Assembly: GCF_002286775.1 (NCBI RefSeq)
Contig: NZ_NSGJ01000012.1
Location: forward strand, 59,498-123,497
Direction: 5' to 3'
Source of the DNA: Myroides sp. N17-2
GTDB taxonomy: Bacteria > Bacteroidota > Bacteroidia > Flavobacteriales > Flavobacteriaceae
Length of the DNA: 64,000 nucleotides
Positions 35,850 to 45,532 of this stretch are shown piece by piece. Under the pieces are notes generated by a model, which searched no databases, had not been told where the DNA came from, and saw nothing but the letters and a program-made list of their open reading frames with translations. Each line of letters begins with the position of its first letter. Positions within the stretch are counted from its first letter, which is position 1. The position numbers were made by a program, and so were the translations under genes.

Positions 35850-36707
35850 ATGACTAATACTAACGAAATTATCACGTACAGCCAGTCTCCTAAAGCTTTA
35901 GGTGGTATTTATGTAAAAGATCATACCCATATAGATCAGAAGAAGTCTATCATTAACCATACACATAGAGATGATTATTACGTAATATCTATTATTACTA
36001 ATGGAGAGATGAGAATGGACTGTGAGATGGAGACATTCACTGCCTTACGCAATAACATACTTATCGTCAAACCTCATCAAATACACAACGTTAGACATAT
36101 TAGTGATGACTTTAGAGGATATCTATTAGGTATACAAGAGTATAGAATACCTAACGACATCAATGATCTACTATACACACTACCTGAGAGTCAACAACTT
36201 CTAAACATAAAAGAAGACGAGATGGATATGCTCGCTACTACTTTTGAATTAATGAAGAAACATACCGCTACAGATAGCCAACACAAGATGCAGATCATCA
36301 ATGGTCTGTTCTCAACAGCACTGTATAGCATCTGCTCTCAGACTACACATACGCAACCAGTAAAAGAATTGGGTACACAGTCTCAACCCACTGTAATCAC
36401 AGGTAACTTTAAACGTCTAATCACACATCAGACGCACTTAAACCTGCCATCTTACTTTGCAAATGAGTTGAACATAACCACCGCTCACCTTAATGATTGT
36501 GTAAAGAAAACAACAGGACATACCGTGAGTTATTGGCTAAAGAAATCTATTCTAGATGAAGCTAAACGCCTACTTTATTATACCAACAAACCAGTTAAAG
36601 AGATTGCTTTTAACCTTGGTTTTGAAGATCATACCTATTTCTCACGTATGTTTAAAAAACTAACTTATCAGACTCCTTTACAATTTAGAGATACAGTGCG
36701 AGCTTAA
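35850..36707 (+). CDS. AraC family transcriptional regulator
   Basis: A 285-residue regulator. The N-terminal cupin-like part (about 1-110) has the sensor-type HTHRDDYYVISIITNGEM segment; the C-terminal ~100 residues form the double HTH with WLKKSILDEAKRLLYYTNKPVKEIAFNLGF and DHTYFSRMFKKLTYQTPLQFR. It lies 296 bp upstream of the siderophore-interacting protein on the same strand and may control it; a promoter just upstream fits independent transcription of this gene. Confidence 0.88.
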   Translation: MTNTNEIITYSQSPKALGGIYVKDHTHIDQKKSIINHTHRDDYYVISIITNGEMRMDCEMETFTALRNNILIVKPHQIHNVRHISDDFRGYLLGIQEYRIPNDINDLLYTLPESQQLLNIKEDEMDMLATTFELMKKHTATDSQHKMQIINGLFSTALYSICSQTTHTQPVKELGTQSQPTVITGNFKRLITHQTHLNLPSYFANELNITTAHLNDCVKKTTGHTVSYWLKKSILDEAKRLLYYTNKPVKEIAFNLGFEDHTYFSRMFKKLTYQTPLQFRDTVRA

Positions 36708-36710
36708 GTC

Positions 36711-36816
36711 TTTTTGTGAGGTTGTTTTTTTGTGAGGTTGTTTTTTTGTGGAGTTGTTTTTTTGTGATGGCGTGATGTTGTGATGTTGTAGGGGCGAATT
36801 GCAATTCGCCCCTACA
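36711..36816. repeat. 16-bp tandem repeat plus 30-bp perfect palindrome
   Basis: The block around GTGAGGTTGTTTTTTT recurs at 36716, 36732, 36748 and, degenerate, 36764 (period 16). It is followed by a 30-bp perfect palindrome (36787-36816) with arms TGTAGGGGCG / CGCCCCTACA and centre AATTGCAATT. Further on, a 9-bp AT repeat (ATTCTTAAT units) covers about 36871-36904. The palindrome has no T-run, so it is not a standard terminator. Confidence 0.75.
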
Positions 36817-37003
36817 GTTCCTCGTTTCCTATTTCAATATTATCTAAGTACATTATGCCTGAAAGGCAAACATTCTTAATTCTTAATTCCTAATTCTTAA
36901 TTTAAGCCGAAGGCGCCTTCCCTCTATTTATCCAATCATCTCCTATTAAAGTTTTATTATTTAGAATCAGTTTATCTAGACCTTTGTTTTAAATAAAAAT
37001 GAT

Positions 37004-37732
37004 ATGCCGAAGATACCAAAACTAATAGGAACGATCGTAAAGACTGCTTGGAGCAAGATGTTTATCACAGTTACAGTCACTCAAAAAGAACAAATAAGTA
37101 CTGAACTACTGAGAATACGCTTTGAAGCAAACCTATCTAATTCAAAATATGAGATAGGACAGGCGATATTAATGCAGATATCAGATACAGAATATAGAAA
37201 CTATACACCTAGTGCTTTTAATAAAGAAGAAGGATACTTCGATGTGCTCTTTCATCAGAAAGCAAAAGGTCCGGGAACAACCTTTTTTAGAGAAGTAGCC
37301 ATCGGGGCACAACTAACGTCTAGCCTACCAAGAGGTCAGAATGTCTATGATGAAAACACCTATTACCATTTTTTCTATGGTGATGATACTTGTATCGGTT
37401 TTTGCCAAGCCTTACAAGAAGAAATGAAAAAAAACAATCACAAACTAGAGGGTATACTTGAGTTGAGTGATAATGCCATAACATATGCCAACGACTATTT
37501 ACCTTATATGGAATACATCGAGAAATCAGATGATAAAGAAGTATATCCTGCAGTAGATTATCTAGGATCTATAGATACTTATCGCTGGAATAAGATTATG
37601 CACGGACAATTTTACCTTATGGGTAATAGTAAAAGTATACAGAAGTTTAGAAAGGCACTTAGAGCAAAAGGAGTGTCTGCTAATAATATTATCACACAGC
37701 CTTTTTGGGCGGAAGGAAAAGTTGGACTATAA
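37004..37732 (+). CDS. Siderophore-interacting protein (FAD-binding reductase-like)
   Basis: A 242-residue cytoplasmic flavoprotein. The FAD-binding motif RNYTPSAF is followed by YFDVLFHQKAKGPGTTFFREV, and LMGNSKSIQKFRKALR lies near the C-terminus, as in the SIP/ViuB family. These proteins release iron from siderophores inside the cell using NAD(P)H. It is downstream of an AraC regulator, a common arrangement in Bacteroidetes. The NAD part is short compared with classical SIPs. Confidence 0.75.
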   Translation: MPKIPKLIGTIVKTAWSKMFITVTVTQKEQISTELLRIRFEANLSNSKYEIGQAILMQISDTEYRNYTPSAFNKEEGYFDVLFHQKAKGPGTTFFREVAIGAQLTSSLPRGQNVYDENTYYHFFYGDDTCIGFCQALQEEMKKNNHKLEGILELSDNAITYANDYLPYMEYIEKSDDKEVYPAVDYLGSIDTYRWNKIMHGQFYLMGNSKSIQKFRKALRAKGVSANNIITQPFWAEGKVGL

Positions 37733-37777
37733 AAAATATGCAAACTAAACCAATAAACAACTGTCACAGAGAATAGA

Positions 37778-38410
37778 CTATATCAGTTTATTCTCTGTCG
37801 CTATTTTTACTAGCTCAAACATATTTTTTGCTTTGAACTTTTGCAGTAGATTTCTTCTATGAGTTTCTACAGTAATCACAGATATAAATAACATATCTGC
37901 TATTTCAGCAGATGTATGCCCATTAGATACAGCCTGTAGTACTTGTTTTTCACGTTTTGTTAATCGAGGTAATTCTAAGGAATGAGACAGTTGTGTTAGC
38001 ATGATCTCTTGTACTTTTTTACTCAATGCCAATTCTCCAACTATAGCGCGTTCCACACAGTCTACAATTTCTTTAGAATCTGCATTTTTAAGAATATACC
38101 CATTTCCACCATTCTCTAAGAAACGAAAGATTATACTTCGTTCTTCTTGATTGCTAATACCTAGTACCACTGTATCTTTTGACTTTTGCTTTATACTCTT
38201 ACAAAAGTCTAAACCATTTCCATCATTCAAAATGATATCGAGTAATACCACATCTACTCTATTCTCATTTATAAAATCTAGTATAGCTTCTCCTCTCGTA
38301 AAGAGAAATATCTGATACTTACTATACCCCTGAAACAAGGATTTTAGCCCTTCTAATATCATAGGGTGATCATCTACTATTGCTAAAGTAATTATATCTT
38401 TATTACACAT
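37778..38410 (-). CDS. Response regulator, LuxR/NarL type
   Basis: A 210-residue response regulator: receiver domain (about 1-120) with acidic pair (VDDHPM), phosphorylation Asp in VVLLDIIL and Lys in YILKNAD; HTH at about 145-205 with LTKREKQVLQAVSNGHTSAEIA and SVITVETHRRNLLQKF. The gene overlaps the upstream kinase by 8 bp, so the two form a cognate pair. The target genes are not evident; the neighbouring divergent lipoprotein is one candidate. Confidence 0.93.
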   Translation of the reverse strand: MCNKDIITLAIVDDHPMILEGLKSLFQGYSKYQIFLFTRGEAILDFINENRVDVVLLDIILNDGNGLDFCKSIKQKSKDTVVLGISNQEERSIIFRFLENGGNGYILKNADSKEIVDCVERAIVGELALSKKVQEIMLTQLSHSLELPRLTKREKQVLQAVSNGHTSAEIADMLFISVITVETHRRNLLQKFKAKNMFELVKIATENKLI

Positions 38411-40364
38411 TACACTCTACATTTATCGTTGTTCCCTGTCCTTTTTGAGAATCTATCTCTACTGTACCACCTATTAATTGTATACGGTTTTTAATATTAC
38501 TAATACCTAATCCATACACTACATCAGAGGTATCAAACCCAATACCATCGTCTTCTATAGTAAGACTTAGTACATCTTCATTCTGACTAATCTGTACAAT
38601 CACATTATTCGCTTGCGCATACTTAATAACATTGCTTATTCCCTCTTGTGCTATGCGATACAATCCTAATTGGGTTTGAAAAGGAATAGTCTCTCCTATA
38701 TTAAACGCTTCAAACTGAATGCACAGATGCTTATGGCTCATTGATTCACACAATTCTTTTACTGCTATTTCAAGCCCTAAATTCTTCAACGTCTCTGGCA
38801 TCAGATTACGAGAAATGCGTCTCATCTCTGAGATAGACTTATCTATCTTATTTAATAACGGGTCTGACTGTTCTAATTCAAGAGACGAGATAGACATTCT
38901 AATATTAGCCAACATCCCTCCCATACTATCGTGCAAGTCTTGGGCAATGCGTTGTCTTTCTTGTTCTTCTCCTGTTAATACTGCCTGTGAAGCCTCATAC
39001 TTACGCTTGTTCTCTAAATTCTGCAATTCTTGTTGATGACTAAGACTAATCTGCTTATTTAGCTTCTGTTGATTTCTATAATTCAAGTACGTTAAAAAAG
39101 CAATAACAACACTCAATACAAATCCAATCGCCAAAAAGAGAATACGCATATTCTTATTCTTTGCTAACAGAGCATCCTCTTTTTTCTCCTGCATCAACTG
39201 ATTAATAGTTTGCTCCTTCTCTGTTGTATGATGTAATATCTCCAACTCATTCATCTTTTCTAACAACTTCTGTTGTTGTAGACTATCTCCTAATACACTT
39301 GACTCCTTCATCCATTGATATGCCTCTTTATAATCTCCCATCATTTCATTGACTGAAGCTAATTGGGTAAACGTTATCTTCCTGTTCATCGCCTCTTTAC
39401 TCAGAATATTATTCTTTAATATCTGTTCTAATATAGTCTTTGCGCCTAAATAATCACGTTGCATCAAATAGACATTATACATCCTGAAATATAACATCTG
39501 TGTCAGCTTAGGCTGTTTCTTTTCCTTAGATAATTCTATTCCTTTTTTTAAAACCTCTAATGCAAGTGGATACTCTTGTCTAGTAGTATGATATAGTGCT
39601 AATTGATAATAATAATTAGGATACTGTCTAGAATCAGGATACTTTGATAAAAGTGCTGTAGCCTTATCTAAATAAATTTTAGCTGAGGAGCTATCTGCTT
39701 GATAACAATAATTACTTATTAAATTAAAATAGGTAATCAGATGTATCACTCCCTCTTTAGGTACATTAGCTAATACATCTAATGCCTTAAAGTGGTACTC
39801 TTCCGCTTTATCTAATTGTCCCACAGACATAAACGTCAGGCCTACTTGTGTATAGGCATATGCTAGATATAGTTTATTATCACTTTTCTCACTTAAAGGG
39901 ATACATTGCTCTGTCAGTGTCTTTACTAATACTTCATACCCTTTATCTTCCACTTGAACATAAGCATAGTTATACCAACTTCTAATAAGTACATCCATAT
40001 GATGTGTACTCTTTTGAAGTTCATTTATTGCCACTTCATAGTACTTCTTTGCCTTTTTTTTATCTCCTAAATTAGCATAGTGAACTCCTTGATAATATGC
40101 TATTACTCCTTTCTCTAAAAGTTCTGTATGTGTTGAGGACAAAGCTTTTTTTAAAGCTTGATTACTTTTTATACTATCTATCGGTGCATAAAATTCAGAG
40201 AGAAGAAGATAATTCTCTAAACTTATTTTTTCGTCTTTACTAGCATCTATTTGCTGTTGTATCTGTTTTAAATAACCTTCTTCATCTAGAGGCAATATTT
40301 GCTGAGCATAACTCCATTGGGTTAAAAAGATAAGGACAAAAAGTAAATACAAGTTCTTACACAT
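38403..40364 (-). CDS. TPR-containing sensor histidine kinase
   Basis: The 653-residue kinase has a signal peptide (MCKNLYLLFVLIFLTQWSYAQ), a periplasmic region of TPR-like helical pairs (about 60-370), a membrane helix (about 400-425), a coiled segment, then a HisKA_3 site (ERQRIAQDLHDSMGGMLANI with the phospho-His) and an HATPase_c domain with ISNVIKYAQA (N-box), DDGIGFD and GLGISNIKNRI (G boxes). Such TPR kinases are common in Bacteroidetes. It is transcribed with the response regulator (8-bp overlap). Confidence 0.92.
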   Translation of the reverse strand: MCKNLYLLFVLIFLTQWSYAQQILPLDEEGYLKQIQQQIDASKDEKISLENYLLLSEFYAPIDSIKSNQALKKALSSTHTELLEKGVIAYYQGVHYANLGDKKKAKKYYEVAINELQKSTHHMDVLIRSWYNYAYVQVEDKGYEVLVKTLTEQCIPLSEKSDNKLYLAYAYTQVGLTFMSVGQLDKAEEYHFKALDVLANVPKEGVIHLITYFNLISNYCYQADSSSAKIYLDKATALLSKYPDSRQYPNYYYQLALYHTTRQEYPLALEVLKKGIELSKEKKQPKLTQMLYFRMYNVYLMQRDYLGAKTILEQILKNNILSKEAMNRKITFTQLASVNEMMGDYKEAYQWMKESSVLGDSLQQQKLLEKMNELEILHHTTEKEQTINQLMQEKKEDALLAKNKNMRILFLAIGFVLSVVIAFLTYLNYRNQQKLNKQISLSHQQELQNLENKRKYEASQAVLTGEEQERQRIAQDLHDSMGGMLANIRMSISSLELEQSDPLLNKIDKSISEMRRISRNLMPETLKNLGLEIAVKELCESMSHKHLCIQFEAFNIGETIPFQTQLGLYRIAQEGISNVIKYAQANNVIVQISQNEDVLSLTIEDDGIGFDTSDVVYGLGISNIKNRIQLIGGTVEIDSQKGQGTTINVECNV

Positions 40365-40530
40365 GGGGGTAACTAATTAGAATACAAATATCATCATAAA
40401 AAATAAAGCATCATTATGCAACAAAAAAATAATGGTAAACCATTAGAAACAGATTCATTGTATTCCATTATTGTCATAAAATATCAATCTATAGATATTT
40501 GTATTTCACATATAAAACAAAACAAGACTT

Positions 40531-41010
40531 ATGAAAAACCCAAAATTCAAAACTGCCCTTTTAGGTGTACTAACCTTATTGACATTAGGTCTATTTACTA
40601 CAGGATGTAGTAGTGATGACAATAGTAGTGAACCATTTAAGCAAGAAAAAGACACGTATAAAATCACTGTTACGCTTGCTGATGTTGACCAAGATAGAGA
40701 TTATGTATCAATCACTTTTGTAGGAGGTACTATCACTGGTAAAACAGATGTATGGAAAGTAAATGGTGTCGTAAAAACAAATGAAGCCGCTGCTAGTTTA
40801 AGCAAAAAAGACTTCGGTACAGGAGCGAAAACGTATGTTATCGAAACAACAGAACCTATTCACGCCCTTACTGGTAGTGTACAGATTATCAACTATGGAG
40901 CTGATCTACCATTTAACTATACAATAGAAAAAGCAGGAAAGGTACTTATTAGTGAAAAAGCTACTTTATCAGGTGATGGTAAAGACTTCACTAAACAATA
41001 CACTTTCTAA
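40531..41010 (+). CDS. Lipoprotein of unknown function
   Basis: A 159-residue lipoprotein: long signal MKNPKFKTALLGVLTLLTLGLFTTGC (Cys about 26) followed by SSDDNSSEP, a low-complexity exported tail used by Flavobacteria for surface lipoproteins. The rest is beta-rich with no known domain. It is divergent from the kinase gene; the regulator may control it, which is inference. Confidence 0.65.
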   Translation: MKNPKFKTALLGVLTLLTLGLFTTGCSSDDNSSEPFKQEKDTYKITVTLADVDQDRDYVSITFVGGTITGKTDVWKVNGVVKTNEAAASLSKKDFGTGAKTYVIETTEPIHALTGSVQIINYGADLPFNYTIEKAGKVLISEKATLSGDGKDFTKQYTF

Positions 41011-41040
41011 CCAACCACCACTATTATTTTAGACTAAAAA

Positions 41041-41119
41041 TATACACATCGATTATTCTTAGTTGTCTTATGATGTGTATATAAAAACTAACCACTATAG
41101 ACCCCAATCCTTAGTGGTT
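41041..41119 (+). terminator. Two terminator-like hairpins
   Basis: The first has a 10-bp stem TATACACATC / GATGTGTATA (41041-41081, long loop). The second has AACCACTA / TAGTGGTT (41090-41119) followed by AATTTTATTTA. Both lie between the lipoprotein gene and repeat copy E. Confidence 0.6.
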
Positions 41120-41131
41120 AATTTTATTTAT

Positions 41132-41191
41132 AACCTTAAATCTACAGATAACGTTTAAACGAGAATAAATTGTAGTTACAGATTTAAGGTA
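41132..41191 (+). repeat. Dispersed repeat, copy E (internally deleted)
   Basis: Only 60 bp. It keeps both ends (CCTTAAATCT and AGATTTAAGG) and the GATAACGTTTAAACGAGAAT left segment, but lacks the central palindrome and the right interior found in copies A to D. This looks like an internal deletion of a copy C-type element. Confidence 0.75.
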
Positions 41192-41237
41192 TAATATAAA
41201 GAAAGATATATAGTCCCCACAATTTCTCTTTATAGCC

Positions 41238-41771
41238 TCAACTACTTTTATACATTAACAGCGCTTCATACGGATCTCCTTTTAATCCTAACAACTGTGC
41301 AAAGGCAGGTTCTGTCTTTATTCCTGATTCTTTTAGCTTGATAACTTCTTGCCTAAACACCTCATCTTTAGCTTGTAATACAGTATGTTCTATCAGCATA
41401 TGTCTATAGCCATTCTGTTGCTCGACGGCAATAGACTGAGCGAATAACTCTACAGGAAACTCTGCTATCGTAAAATTGACAACCACAGTAGGTATACTAG
41501 CAATAATCACCTCTGTTAACACATAGTCTTGCATAGAAGAAAAAGCTATTCCTACTACTTGAATAAACCCTTCCCTATCTTCAAAACAACAAGCAATATC
41601 TAAATCACTACTCTCTATCGCAATATCAATAGGAAAGGTTCCTATCAATACAGGATCAAAAAACTTAAGTGTATCCATTATACGATATTGTTCAAGTACC
41701 TCACCAATAATCTGTTGTACTACATTACCTTGTTTTAAATAAGTCAGGTTTCTAAAATCAATATTACTCAT
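41238..41771 (-). CDS. DUF4269 protein (nucleotidyltransferase-like)
   Basis: A 177-residue soluble protein. The stretch LIGTFPIDIAIESSDLDIACCF (about 45-66) resembles the GS...D.D signature of small nucleotidyltransferases, and the remaining sequence fits DUF4269. The biological role is unknown. It is 15 bp downstream of the SMR transporter gene on the same strand. Confidence 0.75.
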   Translation of the reverse strand: MSNIDFRNLTYLKQGNVVQQIIGEVLEQYRIMDTLKFFDPVLIGTFPIDIAIESSDLDIACCFEDREGFIQVVGIAFSSMQDYVLTEVIIASIPTVVVNFTIAEFPVELFAQSIAVEQQNGYRHMLIEHTVLQAKDEVFRQEVIKLKESGIKTEPAFAQLLGLKGDPYEALLMYKSS

Positions 41772-41786
41772 TTATCTATATAACTA

Positions 41787-42119
41787 CTAATGTGCACTCA
41801 TTTTAGAGAACACATTGATTACTACTACTCCTGCTATAATCAGCCCTAAACCTACTATCGCAGGCAAATCTGGTTTCTGATTATACAGCACGATAGCCAC
41901 CAAAGTTACTAATACTATTCCTACCCCAGACCATATCGCATACGCCACTCCAACAGGGATACTGCGCAAAGTCAAACTCAAACAATAAAACGCAGCCGCA
42001 TACATCACAATAGTCAATACACTAGGCCACAACTTCGTAAACTCATTAGATGCCTTTAAGGCACTTGTCCCCACTACTTCACAGCAAATCGCTATGAACA
42101 AAAAGATGAAATTCTTCAT
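41787..42119 (-). CDS. Small multidrug resistance (SMR) transporter
   Basis: A 110-residue protein with four membrane helices and the family's essential Glu14 (CCEVVGTSALKAS). The AYAIWSGVGIV segment and GLGLIIAGVVVIN end are typical of EmrE/Qac-type exporters that swap cationic drugs for protons. Regulation may involve the Crp-like gene 63 bp upstream on the same strand. Confidence 0.92.
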   Translation of the reverse strand: MKNFIFLFIAICCEVVGTSALKASNEFTKLWPSVLTIVMYAAAFYCLSLTLRSIPVGVAYAIWSGVGIVLVTLVAIVLYNQKPDLPAIVGLGLIIAGVVVINVFSKMSAH

Positions 42120-42182
42120 ATATCACACTAATATTAGGGTACAAAAATAGCCCTCATTTGAGGGCTACTATTTTGATATATA

Positions 42183-42743
42183 TCAAATTCGTCTTATTCT
42201 GCTTAATGTCTCTTGCGAAATACCTAAGTAAGAGGCGATGTTGCCAAGAGGGATGCGATGTACATCACTTCCTAAGTCTTTTATTAATCGATGATAACGC
42301 TCTGTAGCAGACATCGTCTGTAACTGAAAAGCCCTATCCTCCAACTGCAAACAATAGTCTTCTGTCGCTCTCCTCAAAATTAGATTGAGCTCAGGATACT
42401 CTTTGTAAAAGCGAAACAATACTTGATTGGGAATAGCATATACCACACAGTCTTCCATACATTGGATATACTCCAGAGATGCCTTGCTCTTATACATCTG
42501 ATAAGTAGACCCCATAATCATTTGCTCAAAGGCAAACCACACATCTATCTCTTGATCATTATGCATATAGAACCCACGCACAAACCCTTCTTCTAAGACA
42601 TATAGACTCCCCGAGAGTTGACCTTTCTTTAGTAGGTACTCCCCTTTTCTCTTATAAGTGATCTGAATATTTTTCTGTAGTGCATCTATACACATCGGAG
42701 ATAAATACCCATATTGCTCGAATAATCTAATCAACATATTCAT
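42183..42743 (-). CDS. Crp/Fnr family transcriptional regulator
   Basis: A 186-residue regulator. The N-terminal cyclic-nucleotide-binding-like jelly roll (about 20-120, GEYLLKKGQLSGSLYVLEEGFVRGF) lacks clear cAMP residues. The short C-terminal HTH ends ...IPLGNIASYLGISQETLSRIRRI, which is shorter than in CRP but normal for the Bacteroidetes subfamily. The neighbouring SMR gene downstream is a plausible target. Confidence 0.88.
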   Translation of the reverse strand: MNMLIRLFEQYGYLSPMCIDALQKNIQITYKRKGEYLLKKGQLSGSLYVLEEGFVRGFYMHNDQEIDVWFAFEQMIMGSTYQMYKSKASLEYIQCMEDCVVYAIPNQVLFRFYKEYPELNLILRRATEDYCLQLEDRAFQLQTMSATERYHRLIKDLGSDVHRIPLGNIASYLGISQETLSRIRRI

Positions 42744-42768
42744 AGCGGTTCCTGATTATAGCTTATTG

Positions 42769-43287
42769 TTATACAAGTCTAATATACCAATAATTTGGCA
42801 CACCTTCATCTAAAAATGTATCAACTACTTTCATACCTGCTTTTTCTAACACGTGTCTAGAGCCAGTATTCCCTACTTCTGAGCTAGCGTGTATAGGCAG
42901 TACAGTCAAATACTTATCCGCATACACCAAGCAAGCTTTTGCAGTTTCAGTAGCGTACCCTTTACCCCACGCGTCATAAATAAAGCGATACCCTATGTCT
43001 AAATATTCTGCTACCCCACCTGGGCCGTCCTTTAAATATTTAAATCCTGTCCAACCGATAAAAGTACTCGTTTCTTTCTCTATCACTGCCCATCTACCAA
43101 TACCGAAATCCTCATATTGCTTTCTGATAAAACGTATTGTATCAAGAGCCTCTTCTTTACTTTGTATTGGTTTCTTACCTAAATACTCTTGTACACGTAT
43201 ATCGCTATCTAAGAGATACATCCCCTCTACATCCCCCTCTTCTAAGGGTCTGATTATTAATCTATCTGTCTCTATTATTTCTTTCAT
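42769..43287 (-). CDS. GNAT family N-acetyltransferase
   Basis: A 172-residue acetyltransferase of the RimJ/RimL-like type: IETDRLIIRPLEEGDVEGMY at the start, the IGRWAVIEKETSTFIGWTGF and DIGYRFIYDAWGKGYATETAKA (acetyl-CoA loop) blocks, and SRHVLEKAGM near the end. The substrate is unknown. Its start overlaps the upstream ATPase gene by 26 bp. Confidence 0.9.
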   Translation of the reverse strand: MKEIIETDRLIIRPLEEGDVEGMYLLDSDIRVQEYLGKKPIQSKEEALDTIRFIRKQYEDFGIGRWAVIEKETSTFIGWTGFKYLKDGPGGVAEYLDIGYRFIYDAWGKGYATETAKACLVYADKYLTVLPIHASSEVGNTGSRHVLEKAGMKVVDTFLDEGVPNYWYIRLV

Positions 43288-43831
43288 CTTCTTCTTGTTC
43301 TAATATCTTAATCACAAAACTTACACGCTCATCGACAGTCCCCGTAGGCACTTCTACTACCCTATAACCGTATTTTTGATACGTTATTTTCATTACTTCA
43401 TAAGTATTAATAGCTATAGTCATATCCTGCTTTCGCTCTTTATCTTGGGTATAAATCTCTTCCCACGGCGGAAGGATAAACACAGTAGGCATATAATGGA
43501 GACTGGAGGCTAGCTGATGCTGTTCTTCACTCACATCAAGCCCTTCTAAAATGGCATATCCTATACTATCTATAATCCCTCTATCCCACAGCACTACTGT
43601 ATCTGTAGTACATTGTCTATAATCAGCAATAGACTGCCCCAACATCGCTTCATAAAACAACTGTCTATTCGCCCAAGGCAACACTTCACTATCCTTTGCT
43701 TGTTCACGTTGGATAATTGCCCTGCCTACCTCAGCCATTACAGTATATCCTTTAGCCTGCAAAGCATTGAGAAGTGTAGTCTTTCCACTACCTGGTCCTC
43801 CCGTAAATATATAAAATGGCGGTATTTTCAT
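43262..43831 (-). CDS. P-loop ATPase, AAA_28 / NadR-like
   Basis: A 189-residue protein with a Walker A motif FTGGPGSGKTTLL near the N-terminus, a Walker B-type VVLWDRGIID, and the arrangement of AAA_28-type kinases of small molecules. The frame extends to a GTG at 43846; I prefer the ATG at 43831 (MKIPPFYIF). It overlaps the GNAT gene by 26 bp and is transcribed with it. Substrate unknown. Confidence 0.8.
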   Translation of the reverse strand: MKIPPFYIFTGGPGSGKTTLLNALQAKGYTVMAEVGRAIIQREQAKDSEVLPWANRQLFYEAMLGQSIADYRQCTTDTVVLWDRGIIDSIGYAILEGLDVSEEQHQLASSLHYMPTVFILPPWEEIYTQDKERKQDMTIAINTYEVMKITYQKYGYRVVEVPTGTVDERVSFVIKILEQEEDERNNRDR

Positions 43832-43891
43832 TTGTTTTTGGTTCACTGCTAACAGTAATTGGTTTTAGGCTGTAAACTCGTTAACGCAGAT

Positions 43892-44698
43892 TTATAAGCC
43901 TTGCTTAGCTACGATAGCATATACTAAAGGTGCTTTATCTCCGAACGGCGCGATCTGATACTTCTTAGGTGCTATCTCTACCACGTGATTAAAACACGGA
44001 TAAGGTGAATAATTATGCTCTTCGAATGTAGCGATTTGCAATTGATTATTAACTATTCCCTGCACCACATCAGCGATACTGTGATTCCAATTGACGGTAT
44101 TAAATTCCGATTCAGAAGATGTATCTGCATAGGTACCACTCTCTGTTTCTATGATAGCCTCTACATTAAAATAAGAATACTCTATCTTGGTAAAGTCATA
44201 ATCATACATCCAAATCAAAGGATGAAACTCCACAAAAACAAACTTCCCACCTGGCTTGACAAACTTAGCGACTACCTCTCCCCATTTATTCATATCAGGT
44301 AGCCATCCGATCACGCCATAACTGGTATATACGATATCAAACTGCTCCTTTAATACCTCTGGAAGTTGATACACATCACTACAGATAAAACGTACATCTA
44401 CACCTAACTGCTCTGCCACTTCTTGCCCTTTAGCGATCGCCTTATCAGACAAATCAACACCCGTTACTTCAGCTCCCATTCTCGCTAAAGAAATAGTATC
44501 CTGACCGAAATGGCACTGCAAGTGCAGAATCTTCTTCCCTCTAACATCCCCTAATAGATTCAACTCTATCTCGTTTAGAGACGTCTCCCCTGCTAAGAAT
44601 TCTTTCATATTATAAAACTCAGAATCTACGTGTATCTCTACCTTCTCATTCCAAGTTTTCTTATTAACATCTATATAATTGTGCTCTGCATCCATCAT
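43892..44698 (-). CDS. SAM-dependent class I methyltransferase
   Basis: A 268-residue protein with the SAM-binding core GKKILHLQCHFGQDTISLARMG (motif I-like) then VTGVDLSDKAIAKG, and DIVYTSYGVIGW. Typical Methyltransf_25-type fold; substrate unknown. The first codon is ATG with a second Met next to it; either could start. It is followed 60 bp downstream by the ATPase gene on the same strand. Confidence 0.85.
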   Translation of the reverse strand: MMDAEHNYIDVNKKTWNEKVEIHVDSEFYNMKEFLAGETSLNEIELNLLGDVRGKKILHLQCHFGQDTISLARMGAEVTGVDLSDKAIAKGQEVAEQLGVDVRFICSDVYQLPEVLKEQFDIVYTSYGVIGWLPDMNKWGEVVAKFVKPGGKFVFVEFHPLIWMYDYDFTKIEYSYFNVEAIIETESGTYADTSSESEFNTVNWNHSIADVVQGIVNNQLQIATFEEHNYSPYPCFNHVVEIAPKKYQIAPFGDKAPLVYAIVAKQGL

Positions 44699-45532
44699 CC
44701 TAATTCTTACGTTAGTTTTAAAGCACTAAAAATAGGTAATTCTACACATAGTTAACACATCTAAATACAGTATTTTACAAGAGACTAATGTCGCTAGTAT
44801 AATAGCCTAGCTGTTTAGTAAAAATATATCAATTGCTCCCATTCACAATCCAAGTTGAAACTACAATAAAGACCGAAAACAAATTAATCATACATCTCAA
44901 AACAAGTATTGAATACATAGAATCATCTATTAAAATTCTACATCCTTTTTTTACCTTTCTTCTTCATAAATAGTAAAAAAAGTACTTTTCAGTCAATCCA
45001 AAGTAACACTTTTTTTGACACCCCCCCTCTACAGGTTATCTGAGACATCCATTTATTAAATTTATGTACATTTTTTTAAAAGCCTATTTAACCTAAACAA
45101 CTACAAAACAACACATTAACAATTATCTTCCAAATTACATAAATACCCTAAACACCCTTTACCCCTAGTAAATTCAAGCCTTACTGTGAAATCCTAGGAC
45201 ATTTATAGGACAATGCTAGGACAATACAAGGGCTGAGAAATTTTTGCCCGTCTATAGTCTTATCGTTCATCTTGAATTTTCCTTTAATGGGTTGTTGGAT
45301 CTAATATTGAGATAAACTACAATTGCATAGATTTTGGATATTAATTAATGCTATAAGCATAATCATTTTTAACTCGTGCCTTCACGAGGTTAGGCGGTTT
45401 ATAAAATATTCTAACACGTACTTTTATTAATTTGAAGTTGATCAACTATCGAAAACAAAAAAAAAGTAGCACAACTAAGTACTACGTCTATATTCTATTT
45501 TTTTTGAAGTAGATATTTCTCTACCTCAGCCT
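44699..45532. other. 834-bp intergenic region
   Basis: AT-rich and without a convincing gene between the methyltransferase and acr3. A short perfect hairpin (CTCGTG-CCTT-CACGAG, about 45374-45389) is followed by GTTAGGCGG; a small structured RNA cannot be excluded but is not supported. A GTAGC...GTACTAC segment near 45466 is close to the acr3 3' end. Confidence 0.4.

Noticed and set aside
36871..36904. ATTCTTAAT repeat as a CRISPR or regulatory array
   Set aside because: It is a simple AT repeat of 9 bp with no spacers, better seen as low-complexity DNA.
40416..40610. 64-codon plus-strand frame upstream of the 40531 lipoprotein
   Set aside because: It runs into the lipoprotein gene in a different frame; the lipoprotein has a perfect signal peptide, so this is a shadow.
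45374..45389. Hairpin CTCGTG-CCTT-CACGAG as a small RNA or terminator
   Set aside because: Only six base pairs, no T-run, no promoter, and no flanking conserved structure.
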